Source of the DNA: Theristus sp. LFF4_11
Lineage: Eukaryota > Nematoda > Chromadorea > Monhysterida > Xyalidae
DNA length: 64,000 nt
Assembly (NCBI GenBank): GCA_030248135.1
Contig: JASANC010003119.1
Coordinates: 62,001 to 126,000, forward strand
Reading direction: 5' to 3'
A model generated the notes under the pieces. The model was given only the letters and a program-made list of their open reading frames with translations. It was not told the origin of the DNA and did no database searches. This document shows, piece by piece, positions 1 through 11,921 of the stretch. The first letter of the stretch is position 1. Each line of letters starts with the position of its first letter. Position numbers and translations under genes: made by a program.

Positions 1-323
1 CGGCATTGCAAAATTCTCATTTGATTTTCTCAAGGTTTGTGATGTTGATTTGTTGATTGTTTTTGTTATGTCACGACAGTGAGTGCTGGTCGAAACTTTA
101 TTATACCTGTCCTTTGTTTCCTTTTTCACCCGTTCTTGGAGCGATGAAAATCATGTATTATTTTGTTCGTATCATTGGACTGAAAAGCGTCAAAAGGGTC
201 ACATTCGGGTCGGACAGAAAACAAGCTGTTCGTTGTTTCAATCGAGTCGGACCTGATTTTGTCCCTTCAAGATTTCAGACTGCAACTTTTCTGCCAAATT
301 TCAAACTTGCTGGTTCCTGGAAG
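1..323. other. Upstream region of the collagen gene
   Basis: AT-rich sequence before the collagen start codon. The collagen frame stays open upstream to an ATG at position 57, but that extension lacks the hydrophobic and basic pattern of a cuticle collagen N-terminus, so I treat it as 5' untranslated or promoter sequence. No clear TATA box or RNA gene was seen. Confidence 0.4.
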
Positions 324-2914
324 ATGGGCATTTGCACGCGTGCCCACGTGACGATCGTGACCGTGTGCTCGTTTGTGTTCAGTTGTGTTGCAGTCATTGC
401 GTGCGTCTTCTATGCACCACTGATCATCAATGAGGTCAACAGTGTACGCATTGAACTCGACAACGAAATGCACCAGTTTAGGGTGAGCCTCACGTTTGTC
501 GGAGATGTACGGGCGTCGGAAATATTGATGCAGTTCGTGTGACGGTGTGGTGGAGCATGGTGTGGATGCCGCAATCGACGTGCGCTCTTTTGCACCACAT
601 AACACAGTATATTCGTTTAAACCTGTCACTTTTTCGCTGACTATATACATGTGATGTAGCTCGCGAAAGCAGAAAGAACGAGGTCGGAGTTGCAAGACAA
701 CATATTTAGCCACAAGTGAAATTAGGTGATTTGATTTTAACGCAACCCGATCGACACATTCGTTCTTGTTACCGCAATTCAAAAATCGAATGTTCTGCAT
801 TTTGCGAAAAAAGTGACAGCTTTAAACAAACATACCTTATGCTCCATGGACACCGATACGTGCACGCGCCGACGCACGCAAATGTACGTGCACACGAACC
901 ATGGAAAAACAGCTGATTGGCTAATTTTGAAATGGGGTCGTTGATTGGCTCAACCGGTTTCGGTGCAGCCAACCCGTCCAAATAACAAGAAACGAAATGT
1001 TCGTCAGAATTCATTGAACGTCTTCCAGTCGCTGACGAATCATCTGTGGTCGAGCATCGCAACGAACAGCGCACGCAAGTCCGTTGCTGGCGGTCGCCTT
1101 CGTGCGCGGCGCAACAGTGCACTGCAGCAGCAAGCAGCGTTCGACGCCGCCGGCAGCAACGCCTACCAGCAGAACGCCGCTCACCACGCGCACTATGCCG
1201 CCGAGCACAGCGCCATCCCGATCGCACCGCTTGCCCGCCTGTCTGTTGCTTATCCGCAAACGTACAGTGAACCAGCTGCGGCGTCACCGAACGCACCGGC
1301 GTTTCCACCCAGCGCCGGTTATCTGTACGGCGCCGACAACCCACCGCAGGCGTTCTACGCGTTGCCGCCGGGCGCTAGTGAAACTGACCAACTCTACTAC
1401 GCCGAGGAAGTGCCGATTCCGGCCGACTTCAATTATGGCGGCCATTTGCCGGTTTACACGATCGACGGCACGTTTCCGTCGCCACCGATCCAACCGATCG
1501 ACAGCAGCGTCCCGCACATCACGGCGCCACAAAGCCGACTGCAACAATGCAGTGCGTTAAAAAGAACAGTTAAAAACAAACAAAAAACATACAAAATGAG
1601 AAACCAAGTAAATCGTGTCGTGGAAACCTTATTTGCAGTTGTAACAATATAATCGTTGATATAAGGAATACTTGGTTATCTATGACAAACCAGCGATTTG
1701 CATATTTAGGATGCACGTTTAATGCAAATTGCCCCGCTGGCCCGCCCGGCCCTCCAGGGTTGCCCGGCATCAAAGGCATTGATGGTCCACATGGCCGTGG
1801 CGGTGTACCTGGTCTCAACGGTGACGTCATCAATCAGGACAGGCAACAAGCGACCGCAGGCTGCTTCTGGTGCCCCACTGGCCCTCTTGGCCCGCCAGGT
1901 TCTGCTGGTAGACGAGGTAAGCCTTTCAGCGTGATAACGCTCACGTTTTGTTTTGCTCTCAAAGCCATCGAGAGACGATGTCTCAAAAAGAACGGGTGCC
2001 GGGTGCCCAAGTGCGGGCCGTCGAGTTGTCCGCCTTTTCTGCTGACGGTCCAGGTCTACTGTCTACAGGACACTCGCTACAGGACACTTCGTCCCCAGCC
2101 CGGGTAGTTCGGTGCCGTCTGATTTCTGGATCCATCCGGTTGTGGAGCGTGAAAAACAAAATGCTGCGATTTTTTTTGAAAAATCCTTTTTTTCAGGAGC
2201 ACGTGGAATGCGCGGGGCGAACGGAGCGCCGGGCGTAAACGGTCGTGACGGCAACCCTGGCTACCCGGGCGACATGGGCGCACTCGGCCAACTCGGACAC
2301 CAAGGCAAACCGGGCCTGATCGGGCGCTCCGGTGAAAATGCGAAACGCATCGTTGGACTCAGAGGAGCACGCGGAGAACCGGGACCAATTGGTTTCATTG
2401 GTGAATGTCTGAAATTGTTGGCGAAAAAACTAGCTCTGTCGTTGACAATGGCAGGGAGTTGCAGGCAATTACTGCTGCAGAAACATTCATTGTCGTTTGC
2501 ACTTGCGAATTTGTGGCAATTGTTTTTTGTAAACTACAAAATCGGTTTTCTGCAGCATTCCAGCTACAAATTTTCTATTTGCTTCAACAGGACATCAAGG
2601 GGTCCCAGGCCTGCCAGCCCCGCCAATCGGACCAAACGGTCCACCGGGCCTACCGGGGTCAGTTGGCCGCAATGGAACACCTGGTGAACCGGGACAACTC
2701 GGCACGACAGGAGTAAACGGGCAGCCAGGTACAGGGTGGTTTGTGGGGAAACAATGAGCCTTTGATGTAACTTTGACAAACTTTTTCAACCATTTCAGGT
2801 AAAGATGCGCAATACTGCCGGTGTCCAGTGCGTCGGCCGCAGCAAATCAAGTCATTGTTGCAAGTGCAGTCGGAGGTGGAAGCTGCCAGACGATGGGGCA
2901 ATAGAGACCATTGA
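324..2914 (+). CDS. Nematode cuticle collagen
   Basis: Structural extracellular-matrix protein of the nematode cuticle. CDS exons: 324-482, 969-1551, 1710-1916, 2197-2400, 2591-2728 and 2799-2914, total 1407 nt (468 residues), all with GT/AG boundaries and compatible phases. Exon 1 encodes a hydrophobic anchor (VTVCSFVFSCVAVIACVFYA) followed by an acidic segment containing ELDNEMHQFR, the typical N-terminal domain of this family. Exon 2 opens with a basic stretch (NNKKRNVRQ) resembling a furin-type cleavage site, then about 180 residues rich in Ala, Gln, Tyr and Pro. Exons 3-6 carry interrupted Gly-X-Y repeats bounded by Cys pairs (CTFNANC, CFWC, CRC), as expected for disulphide-linked trimers. 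Introns between Gly-X-Y exons are phase 1. The start at 324 was chosen because it sits directly before the anchor. The long non-collagenous exon 2 is unusual. Family assignment is firm; the exact paralogue is not. Confidence 0.93.
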
Positions 2915-2977
2915 GAATTCATTGTTATTGTTATTTCATGCCAAAACATTTATGGTCAGTATCTGATCCAGCTTATA

Positions 2978-3057
2978 GGGCGTTCATGAAGCAGTATTTC
3001 GCGTAGCTATGTGTTAACACAGCTGCGCGTCACTAAATACTGCTTCATGAATGCCCC
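2978..3057. repeat. Short palindromic foldback element
   Basis: About 80 bp forming a near-perfect hairpin: TTCATGAAGCAGTATTT on the left is mirrored by AAATACTGCTTCATGAA on the right, with a second paired block (GCGTAGCT / AGCTGCGC) near the loop. It lies 63 bp after the collagen stop codon and so probably within its 3' UTR. A related copy is at about 33440-33523 in the LDB1 gene. Confidence 0.85.
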
Positions 3058-3239
3058 TTTACACTGTACCTGTTGCACCATTTTATGAAAAAGCGGCGTT
3101 GATTCTTGCAAATTACGATATTACAAAGTCCAGAATCCGTAACACAGTTTCGTACTATAATAACTAACGGGCGTGCGGACTGTTGCATCCCAATAATGAA
3201 TCATTCTTATCTACCTGCCTGAAAATAAGTTGACCAGTC

Positions 3240-3245
3240 AATAAA
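3240..3245 (+). terminator. Likely polyadenylation signal of the collagen gene
   Basis: AATAAA about 325 bp after the collagen stop codon. It is the first canonical hexamer seen downstream on this strand. Confidence 0.5.
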
Positions 3246-3350
3246 TATCTGCAGTACAAACGTGAGTTTTTGTCTTGTGCTCAACATCAATGAACAAAAC
3301 TGATGTGTTTGTTGTGTTGTTGTCCTTGAAACATGCGAATGGCGTTTTAC

Positions 3351-5801
3351 TCAATGAACTGCCAAATGGTCATGTTCAACAAAAGTTTCTACAGCTTCAT
3401 CGTAAGTTATACGGCTGTCGCGCGTTTCTGTTGTCAGTGGCTTTGCAGTGTTCCAGCGACGGTTTTGGACTGATGTTTCGATGTTGCCCAACTGTAAAAA
3501 AGTTGTTTTGGTGAAGCTTCTTGATATTAGACAAACCTGTGATGTGTAAGGCTAAATTAAACATAAAGTACACTACACTGCAAACAATTTGATCCATAGA
3601 GCGCAACTGAATGCTTTTTGGCTTCTGGTCTGAATCTGTCAGTGCATCGTTTTTTGTCTTCAATGTCCCAATTACTTTTGCATCCGGGCGTGCCACACGT
3701 GAGTTGACAGAACGGACACATGAACGCAAAGTTGGTCACGCATTCACCGTTCAGCCCCCATCGGCAGCACCAAAGATGATAGTCTCTCGTTGCCTCTGAC
3801 GATTTTCCCAATGGTTCGCTGCTGACTACAAAATACAATTACGTTTCTGACATTCGTTTTCTTAAAAAAACGAGTTTAAAAAAACAAAGTACCTTTTGCG
3901 GAAGGGGTCGTTGTGACGGGTGTTGTTGTGGTGACGACAGTTGTCTTCTGTGATTGTGTTGTTGACGAACCGCCTGTGTCGAATATTTACGGATGACATT
4001 TTCACGAACAGTGCAATCAAATCAGCTTACTGTGAGAACAACACCAAAACAGCAGTCAGAGCGATTACAAAAGTGCCGCCAACCAACCGGCACATCCTTT
4101 GTCGGCGCACGACTGTGCACAGATCTCGCACATGAACTCGGCGTCATTCGTGCATTCGCCGGCCGCCGCCCAGCCGCTGCAGCCAGCGCTGAAGTCGGAC
4201 CGACTTGCGAGCTCAAAAGTGAAGCACGTTTGAAAAATGACGCAGTCTAAAATGACCAATATGGTTTTTTAATTCAACGAAATATTACCGTTGTCGTCTG
4301 TTTGAATATGACAATCAATGAGAAGATCACTTTGATCGACAGACGTGCCAGCATTATTCCACAAATTCAATGGTGGTTACCGAAAAATCATGTCCTTCCT
4401 CAGGACAAAATAAATTGCATTGTTGTCATCCCATAACACACACTGAATGCTCGGAATTCACAAGTGAAGTATTGTGCACAAAATATGATCGTTTGTTACT
4501 GAAGTACATTTGCGTGTTTAGAGAAACATTAGAATAATCGACCATTGAAAATAGCACCAACTAACAATCTTCCAATTTTTTTCAAACACTCCACTCTGAG
4601 TATTTTCACGGAATAAGAGGTGGAAGGTTGAATAAAAACAAACAATTTGAGTTCGAAAATTATTTTTAGTCTGAGTTTTAGACAAAAAACTCAGATTATA
4701 ATTATCTGGTTACCTCTGGGGGATAACTTGGTCAAAGCGAAGAACATTTCAGTCGATTTTATCAATCCAATGTTGAATTAATGAAAAATTCTGCATAGTG
4801 CAGATTATTTGTGTTGTTTTGTAGATGTTGACTAAATTGAAAAGCAGTGCTGTTTTTTGTTCCATCCTTCAGTCATTTTTACAATTTTTCCGCAGACAGC
4901 TCAATAATGATAAGAAACAAAGCACTGCCAAATCACCGAATGATTCACAATACCAACGCATATATCAATCACAATTAGCATCTCAGTACCGGCATCCGTA
5001 AGTGTTGACAATCGGTGTGAACGCCCAGTAGTTACGCTCTGAAATGCCGTTACTGAATTGTTTTTTGGAGACCCAATTTTCAAAGTATAGTGTTTTTTTT
5101 AAATCTGATAAACGACGACTTCATGCACCTACACAACGGTGGCACGACTTTTGTAAAAATGCCGATGCAATTTAGTGTGTAAAAACAACGATCGCTCACT
5201 TGTGCATCCATAAGTGCCGCATGACTTTTGGCAGAACGGACACATGAACGCTCGATTGGTGGTGCACTGGCCTCGTTTCGCCCAGAAACAACACCACTGA
5301 TGGTAGTCCCTTGCCTTCGCTGCAAACGGCGAACGCAGCGGACCGATGCTGGGCGGACCAAGCGGGGGCGAAATGCCTGCAGACCAACAGTTTCAAGCTC
5401 TTATGTCTTCATTAACTCCGGCGTCGGTATAACAAACTAAAAAAAACTCGTTTTCCTTCAAAAAATTGACGTTGTTTGTTGTGTCACTTTTCAATTCGAA
5501 GGATCGAGCTCGCAAGCAAAGCAAATCAACGTACAAAATCGAGCGCACGAGCGCAGGCAGTACTTGCACATGAATCGTTCGTTCTTGGTGCATTCGTCGT
5601 GCGTCGACCAGAAATAGCAGTACGAATGATGGTCTTTTAGGTGTGCAAACTGCAAAAATTATATAATTATCCACAAATATATAAATTTAACCTTTCACGT
5701 CGGGGTTTCAATCGAAAAAACTCAATTTTTTTACAAACCGTTGTGGCAAAGAAAACAGTGGCACAGGAGAGGGCGATGGCCGCTCGGTTAGTGATTGACA
5801 T
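3351..5801 (-). CDS. Secreted multi-ShKT-domain protein
   Basis: Extracellular Cys-rich protein of unknown specific role. Exons in coding order (minus strand): 5801-5739, 5649-5535, 5376-5200, 4246-4088, 3973-3893, 3825-3676, 3427-3351; total 822 nt (273 residues), all frames consistent. Exon 1 encodes a signal peptide (MSITNRAAIALSCATVFFAT). Exons 2, 3, 4 and 6 each encode one ShKT-like module with the pattern C-x-x-W/FW-x(3-4)-G/D-x-C-x-x-N/D-x-x-FM-C-x-x-C-x(3)-C, for example GECTNDAEFMCEICAQSC. Exon 5 is a Thr-rich linker (TTVVTTTTPVTTTP). Every intron after the second exon is phase 1, so the modules sit on symmetric exons. The ShKT fold is found in sea-anemone toxins but also in many nematode secreted enzymes and surface proteins; nothing here shows toxicity. 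The last exon and the GTTTGT and GTTGGT donors are the least certain parts. Confidence 0.82.
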
Positions 5802-6995
5802 TGATGGCGGAGACTGCACGGTTGCCTCGGTGACTCGGCAGACGCATTGTTCTCATTGGCGCACAACGATGCTCATTTCTTGGCTGACAAAGTGAAACAA
5901 TTTCATGATATTTATATTTTGAAACAAAATTGAGAACTGCAGAGCAATACGTCAGCAATAGTAACTGAGCAAATTCAAGTTTACATCGTTGACGTGGAAG
6001 AACGTCTTTTTCTTAACGTAGAAGAACATTCGATGGCAACAGTTGCAAGTGAAATTGCAATAAGGATGAACTTGATTTACGTGCCACCGAATTGAGTTGA
6101 ATTATATTGTAACGAAATGAAGATCGGACATCGGAAGAGACCAGTTTTCACTCATCTTTCACATCTGTGCCTGTTCATTCAAACGCCTACCACCTTGGCA
6201 TGCCTTTTTGTTGAATGCCCTTCCCACTAAATTTTGTTCATTTTGTACGTTGCATTCTTTGAAACGAGAAGACCAACTTTCATTGAAATCTAAACTGCAA
6301 CATTGAATTTACCAGTTATTGTGTGCCTAACGTCTACATTCAACCGTGAAATCATGTTCTTTTTATCATCTTCAGTTTCGTTGGTTGTTCAGTTTTTGAC
6401 CAATAAAATGCGTTGAAAGTGTAATGGCAAAGAAATAAAAAAATTACTATACTTTTATTCGTCCATGTGTTCTGGGGGCGGTCAACAGTCAAGTCGTGCG
6501 TGTGAAAACTGCCCATGAAATTTACGAGTACCTTGTAGGTCAGTGCTTTACCTTACTCATCAGTTTTCTTCACTTCATCTATTCACGGGTTATCGTTTAT
6601 CAGTACTGATATAAAGCATGTAAAAGGCATCAGAAACGTGCACACACCATCACATCGTTTCCCCCAATACTTAGCAAAACAGATTTTGCTTTGTCAACGA
6701 AAAAAAGAATTTTTGAGCACATAAATTTGCACATTTTTTAAAAAGTGGCGCAGTAAAACAACGACAAAAACAGCATTATCGAGAATGAAAGTTTTGGTCA
6801 AAACTGAGAATCCTAAAAACTGTTTGATTTGGTTCTGAAATTATGCACAATTGGGTGAATGAGTATTCCGATGAGTGAAAGGAATATACATATTGGCTGT
6901 GGATATTGAGATTAATAAGATATGTGAGATGAGACATGTATTTTCAACCACAAAAAAAACAATACTTCGCAGAAAAAACAAACAAAAAACTGATG
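5802..6995. other. Gap between the ShKT and RASSF genes
   Basis: Both flanking genes are on the minus strand, so this holds the ShKT promoter and the RASSF 3' UTR. No further coding sequence or repeat was recognised. Confidence 0.5.
6454..6459 (-). terminator. Possible polyadenylation signal of the RASSF gene
   Basis: AATAAA on the minus strand (TTTATT on the plus strand), about 540 bp after the RASSF stop codon. Confidence 0.35.
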
Positions 6996-9900
6996 TCACA
7001 CCCAAACACCGGGTCGGTTTTCTTCGCTATCAGCCGCTGCCACAGTTGCGATTGGTTTACCTGATAAAAATCACAAAAATACACCACACATTCTCGAAAG
7101 GTTTTTTCAAAATTACCGCCTCCAAAAATAACACGTTTTTTAAACGTGTTGGGGTGAGAGGTGCACTGATAAGAAAATCTGCACGTTGAGTGTCTGCACC
7201 TAATTTCGAAACACTCATGCATCACTATTGTTCTATTTTGGTTGTGTTTAGTGGCTGTGCGGTTCAATATCTGTGTGTGAACATTCTGCTCTGTAGTGAA
7301 AGCGTAAAAGTTATCCAAATCGTGCTTTACAGCATTTGAAGCTCTGTTGATTGGTTGATCAGTGAGGCGAATTCAAAAGCAGCCAATCAGTGCGTCGTGT
7401 GATTTGCAGGTCGACCGTGCCAGGCCGGCTTACCGTCAGCGAGCGATTTCGCCAACTGGGCCAGTCTGTGTTTACGCTGTGCGATCGCGGCCTCGATGCG
7501 TCCAATCTCAACGTCGAGCGCGTCCTCCTCCTGGTCACGCTCACCGTCGCCCTCCTGGCCGAGTTCACAGATGGCCGTCGTCAGCTGGTCGATTTCGCGC
7601 GTTTTCACGGTCAGCTCGTGGTCGAGATGCACTAAGCGCTTCTTCAAATTCACTGAATCATTATCATTATTATTGACGGGCGCGTGTTCGCATGTGGCAT
7701 TATTGCTTGAACTGCTCAATGGTGAGACGGTGCAACTGGTGTCGTTATTATTATTATTGTTGTTTTGAATCGAATCGATTTCGCGCTGCAGACGCTCGTT
7801 GCGATCGAGGTAGAAGCGAACCTGCTGGTCAAACTGTGCGTCACCTGTTTTCACGGTTGGCACGCCGCCGTTCTCTGAAAATACAGAACGGCTGAACAGA
7901 CGAAAGCCTTTGGAGTCAGCATTTTTTCGAGAGTCCGTTCGTTTGGTATCTCTTTTCAAATCAAAACTTTCAAAAAGTGCAGTTCAGTTCAGCAGATTGT
8001 TCTGCTTTTTATGCTGCTAACAAGCATCTTGGGTTAATTCAAAAACAGCTTGTTGTTGTGGTTTTTTATTCGACATAATTTAGGGACGTGCACAAGGAAC
8101 ACAATTCAGCTGGGCACACAGCCAAAGCGAGCACAACAGCGCAGATTCGCAGACTCTCTCACCGTTATTGAACTGTCGCAAATGACGCTGCTGTTCGCTG
8201 AGACGCACATCTTGCAGGTGTATCATTTTCATCAGATCTTGCCTGCCTGCAGGCCACTGATAGTTGCGGTGTAGTCCGGCGGGCAGTGTGGCTGCGGAGC
8301 ACGTTTGCTGTTGGCGACGGCGATTCATCACCTGCAAACACCAATCTTGCAGCATCAGCTCTCCCATACGCAAAGGCAATGGAGGGGAATGGACGCAGTG
8401 CGATCCGTTGTGTTCGCCACGAGAGGCAGCAGTCTCTATCGCCAGTCTGTCCTCGTCACGCCCACCAGCGATCTGTTAGCCAGAATCGATTTAGCAACAA
8501 AACGTTGAAAGCAAACAAACGCGCGCACGCACTTGCTCGTAAGTCGGCGGCGGCGGTCGTACGCAGTTGCCCGGTGGCTTTCGGTTCGCCGAATGCTGCT
8601 CCACCGGACTCGCTCGGCTGTCGAAACTCTGAATCGGCGATTTGCTTGGCGACTGTCTCGGCAGTCCAACGGCAGTTTGCGCGAAATCATGACTCGCACT
8701 GGTTGTCAGTGCTGCAGTGGAATGCGCGGCAGACTTGAGTGTGCTCGTGCTGGCGCAGCTCGACATCGTCTCTGCCGACGAGTGCATCGACGAGATCGAC
8801 AGTGGCTGCAGTCGCTGAAATCGGTTCGCTTTGCAAAATGAATGCTGTTTGGCAAGAAAACACTGGCGTCCTCGTGAACGGACGCCCTCCAGGTATTACA
8901 GAAAATCAGCGACATGCTTGACGCGGCAATTCAAAATCGCTGAACAGACGTTACTCCTTGATTGCCTGGTATCCGAAACTCACGCTGCCACAGAACAGGT
9001 TTGCGTGGTTGCAAAGCACAAGCGTCCGAGGGAACCTCGTGCGTGGGGGGTTGTCGCTAAACCTCACTCAGGTGCAACCCGGTTGACTCCAAATTGAAGT
9101 TGCACCTCTCTGCGACGATCGTTGATCTTCATTCTACTTCACTGGACTCCGATGGTCTTCGTGTGCTGCGTTTGTGGGGATCGATCGTCAGCGGAAGCGG
9201 ATGGTTTATCCGCTCGAGCTGTAACTTAATTTGCGTTCAACTGCCCTCATATGTGACTGCCGGATCGACCGTACTTTCGGAGGAACCCCATGGAAACGTG
9301 GAACTGGACCGCTACAAGGATGACGATGGTATTGTCCGCGGCAACAACAAGTTTGAAGTGCCGCATCTAGCATGAAACTAATTTCCGTTCTACGCCCGCA
9401 AACGCAGTGAATCAACGAACTAAAAAAAGACATTACCCTGAATGAAACTTGCCCCGTTTGTGGAAGAGCAGCTTTCAATCTCAGCGAGTGCGTCTGAGCG
9501 TTGATCGGCGTGTGTTAGCAAATGTTGATGTTGTTGTTGCTGTTGTGGTGGGCTTGCTGCGGCAACGGTTGACGCATAAGGGGGACATGGCTTGGATGGT
9601 TCACCATTAAACGTTGATGGATATGGTTGTGCTAATGCGGACTTTGAACGCGGCGCCGTTGGAGATGAGGCCGACATGCACTGAAAAGGGTTGAAAAAAA
9701 CGGTAGAAAAACACAGCCTAAAATGTGTATGAGTCGTGTATCCAAACGATGTTCAACGTTCAATGTATTCAACACTCTAAACAGTTGAATGATCAACGTG
9801 CAACATATTGGTCACGTCCGAACCGTGGAACGTTACGCGTGTGCCCCCAGTGCAATGCAGCGGCGCAATTTGTTGGTGAACAAAATTGAGTGAGGGACTG

Positions 9901-10374
9901 AGAAAAATGAGAGAATGAGAGAACTAACTGTGAGTGCTGGTGGGGTTTGATCGAGATGCCTGAGAATGAACGTCGACGGTTGTGCGTGAGCCTGACTGTG
10001 CCGATTGGCCAACGGTCGATCGCTTGGCGCCAAGCTTCGTTCCACTGGGGCAGTCGACGATCCACTTTGCTCAACAAGCACAAATCGGCCGGTCTGACCG
10101 GTCGCGTGCGCCAACGCGTAAATAATTTCCTGTTTTAGACAAAACAGATGAACGTTCAAAAAGACCAAAACGTTGGAACTGTTTTTAAGCGAGGCAATCC
10201 GAAATAGTAATCGTGTTTAGTTGACTTTTCGCATTGATTGGTGTGTGTAATAAGTAGTGACTGACGTTACAATCTGATCAAAAACGAACAAAAATTGCAA
10301 ACCTGACAAGTTGTATCAGCGGTCAGGCCAGTGACAATGCGTTCCGTGCCGTCAACCAACACTTTCAACTCCAT
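6996..10374 (-). CDS. RASSF7/8-like Ras-association domain protein
   Basis: N-terminal-type RASSF scaffold, a family linked to small-GTPase signalling, cell junctions and cell division. Exons in coding order: 10374-10303, 10129-9929, 9680-9437, 8814-8533, 8472-8163, 7874-7434, 7060-6996. Exons 1-2 encode the Ras-association domain at the extreme N-terminus: MELKVLVDGTERIV followed by EIIYALAHATGQTGRFVLVE matches the start of vertebrate RASSF7/8. The middle is Ser/Pro/Gln-rich with PPPPTYEQV, a PPxY-type WW-domain ligand. Exon 7874-7434 encodes the coiled coil (RFYLDRNERLQREID and KKRLVHLDHELTVKTREIDQ), interrupted by an Asn run from an AAT/AAC microsatellite. Exon 3 ends in phase 1 but exon 8814-8533 starts in phase 0. 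Either a small exon lies between 8815 and 9436, or a poor AAAG acceptor 14 bp upstream is used, which would give about 542 residues. The family call is firm; that junction is not. Confidence 0.85.
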
Positions 10375-11726
10375 AATTATATTCACTTTGTCTCGCGACC
10401 GTTGTTTATTATTTTATTTCGTACCGTCTCTTGCCTATATATGAACTTTGTTTTATTCGTCTGATCTCTGGCACTATATAACTTAACCAATTGGTCATAA
10501 TTGTCATCGCAGAATCATGATTTTTTTAGTTTTTTTCTGTCTCTGTTAGTTTTCGTCAGGCAATAAACAGTTCGTTCATATCATCGCTATCGTACAGCCT
10601 TGTACAGTTTCATTGATTATTAGATTACAAGCTTTTTTTATGCTGGTGGTCGTTTCGCGGTAATTTTGTGCAGACGTGTACTGGATTTGCAAAAAAGGTC
10701 ACGCTTATTCGTCATTTGCTTCACTGAAAAGATAAAAGTGTGTTTTTTAACCAAGAAAACTAGCGAAGCACTTTTTGTAAGGAAAACTAAGTGTAAAACA
10801 TTCGAAACGCAATAAATAATAATGGCGGTTGGTTTGTGAATCAGCGGTGATCGTAGTGTGGCTGCAACCACGAATGAATCAACACACGTTCAACAGTCAA
10901 TAGTCGTCGTGCACAACACTAAAACACTGTAAAACTTTGTAAAATTTTAAGAACGGCGTTGGGTTTGAGTGTTGATCGTGTTAAAGTTATCGTGTTTTGA
11001 ATTGTACAGAGGATAGAGCAAAGGCAATGCATATTGACTTGGCTGTTGAAGGCATGTGGCCACCACGGCCAGTCACATGTTGAGATTCAATGAATTTGTA
11101 AAACAAACATTGACGCGGAGAATTTGACGCTTGAAAACAAAATGTTCAAACTGCGAACAACAGCAGTTGCCTCACCTTTATACGATGCCCAAAAACCGTT
11201 CTAACTTCAAAGCATTCTGATTTTCATGAAAGAACAAGCACAAAAATACAAAAAAAAGCCCACGGAAAAAATGACGAAGTTAGAAAAATTACACAAAAAT
11301 CGGGTCAGAAGAACATTGCAGCAGTTTGCCCACACTGCAATATTGGTGACATCCGACTTTTCAGACACCGATGGGATGATGATGTTTTTATGAAACTGTA
11401 TTAAAAAAGTATTCGTGTCGAAGATAACAGTGCCATAAAATACGGCCATGCACATTGCGTCATGCACATCTGGATGAAACGCGCAGACACTGGGCGGGCG
11501 ACCACACAAAAAATACCTGGCGTTCAAAACAAGCTACCTAGATGGGGTTTTCATTTCAAACGCTAAATTTTTAAAGTGTGTGTGTCGAATAAACGCCAGA
11601 TGTGTTTTATGATTTTACGAACAAAGTAGATTTTCCACAGATCAGATCCAATATCATAATTGTAAAAACACGTAGAATATAACAATAAAATTTTGGTGGA
11701 GCAAGGTGTACAACTTTTGAATTAGT
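10375..11726. other. Gene-free stretch upstream of the RASSF gene
   Basis: AT-rich with short random ORFs only. It must contain the RASSF promoter. No repeat structure was recognised. Confidence 0.4.
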
Positions 11727-11727
11727 A

Positions 11728-11921
11728 CAGTCCATCTGGCTGCTATAATACATCTTACTGATTGGTTGGTTGCACACACGTGCAGGTGCAGTTGATGCAT
11801 GCATTCTGTGCAAGCACACTCTGCCTCCCCAGCAATGTCTGCACAGAGTGCATGCATCAACTGCACATGTGAGCAACCAACCGACCAATCAGCTAGTTGT
11901 ATATGTTATCCAAATGGACTG
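11728..11921. mobile_element. Foldback MITE with TA flanks
   Basis: About 194 bp whose halves are inverted copies: CAGTCCATCTGG at the left pairs with CCAAATGGACTG at the right, and the inner blocks TGATTGGTTGGTTGC and GTGCAGTTGATGCATGCA recur in inverted order. TA stands on both sides, consistent with a TA target duplication as in Tc1/mariner-type insertions. No coding capacity. Confidence 0.75.

Noticed and set aside
267..1344. Long minus-strand frames opposite collagen exons 1-2
   Set aside because: They are antisense shadows of GC-rich collagen coding sequence and show no protein-like pattern or splice consistency.
9206..9478. Minus-strand 90-codon frame between RASSF exons
   Set aside because: Its composition is not protein-like and it does not join the neighbouring exons in phase. 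It was considered as the missing RASSF exon but no convincing boundaries were found.
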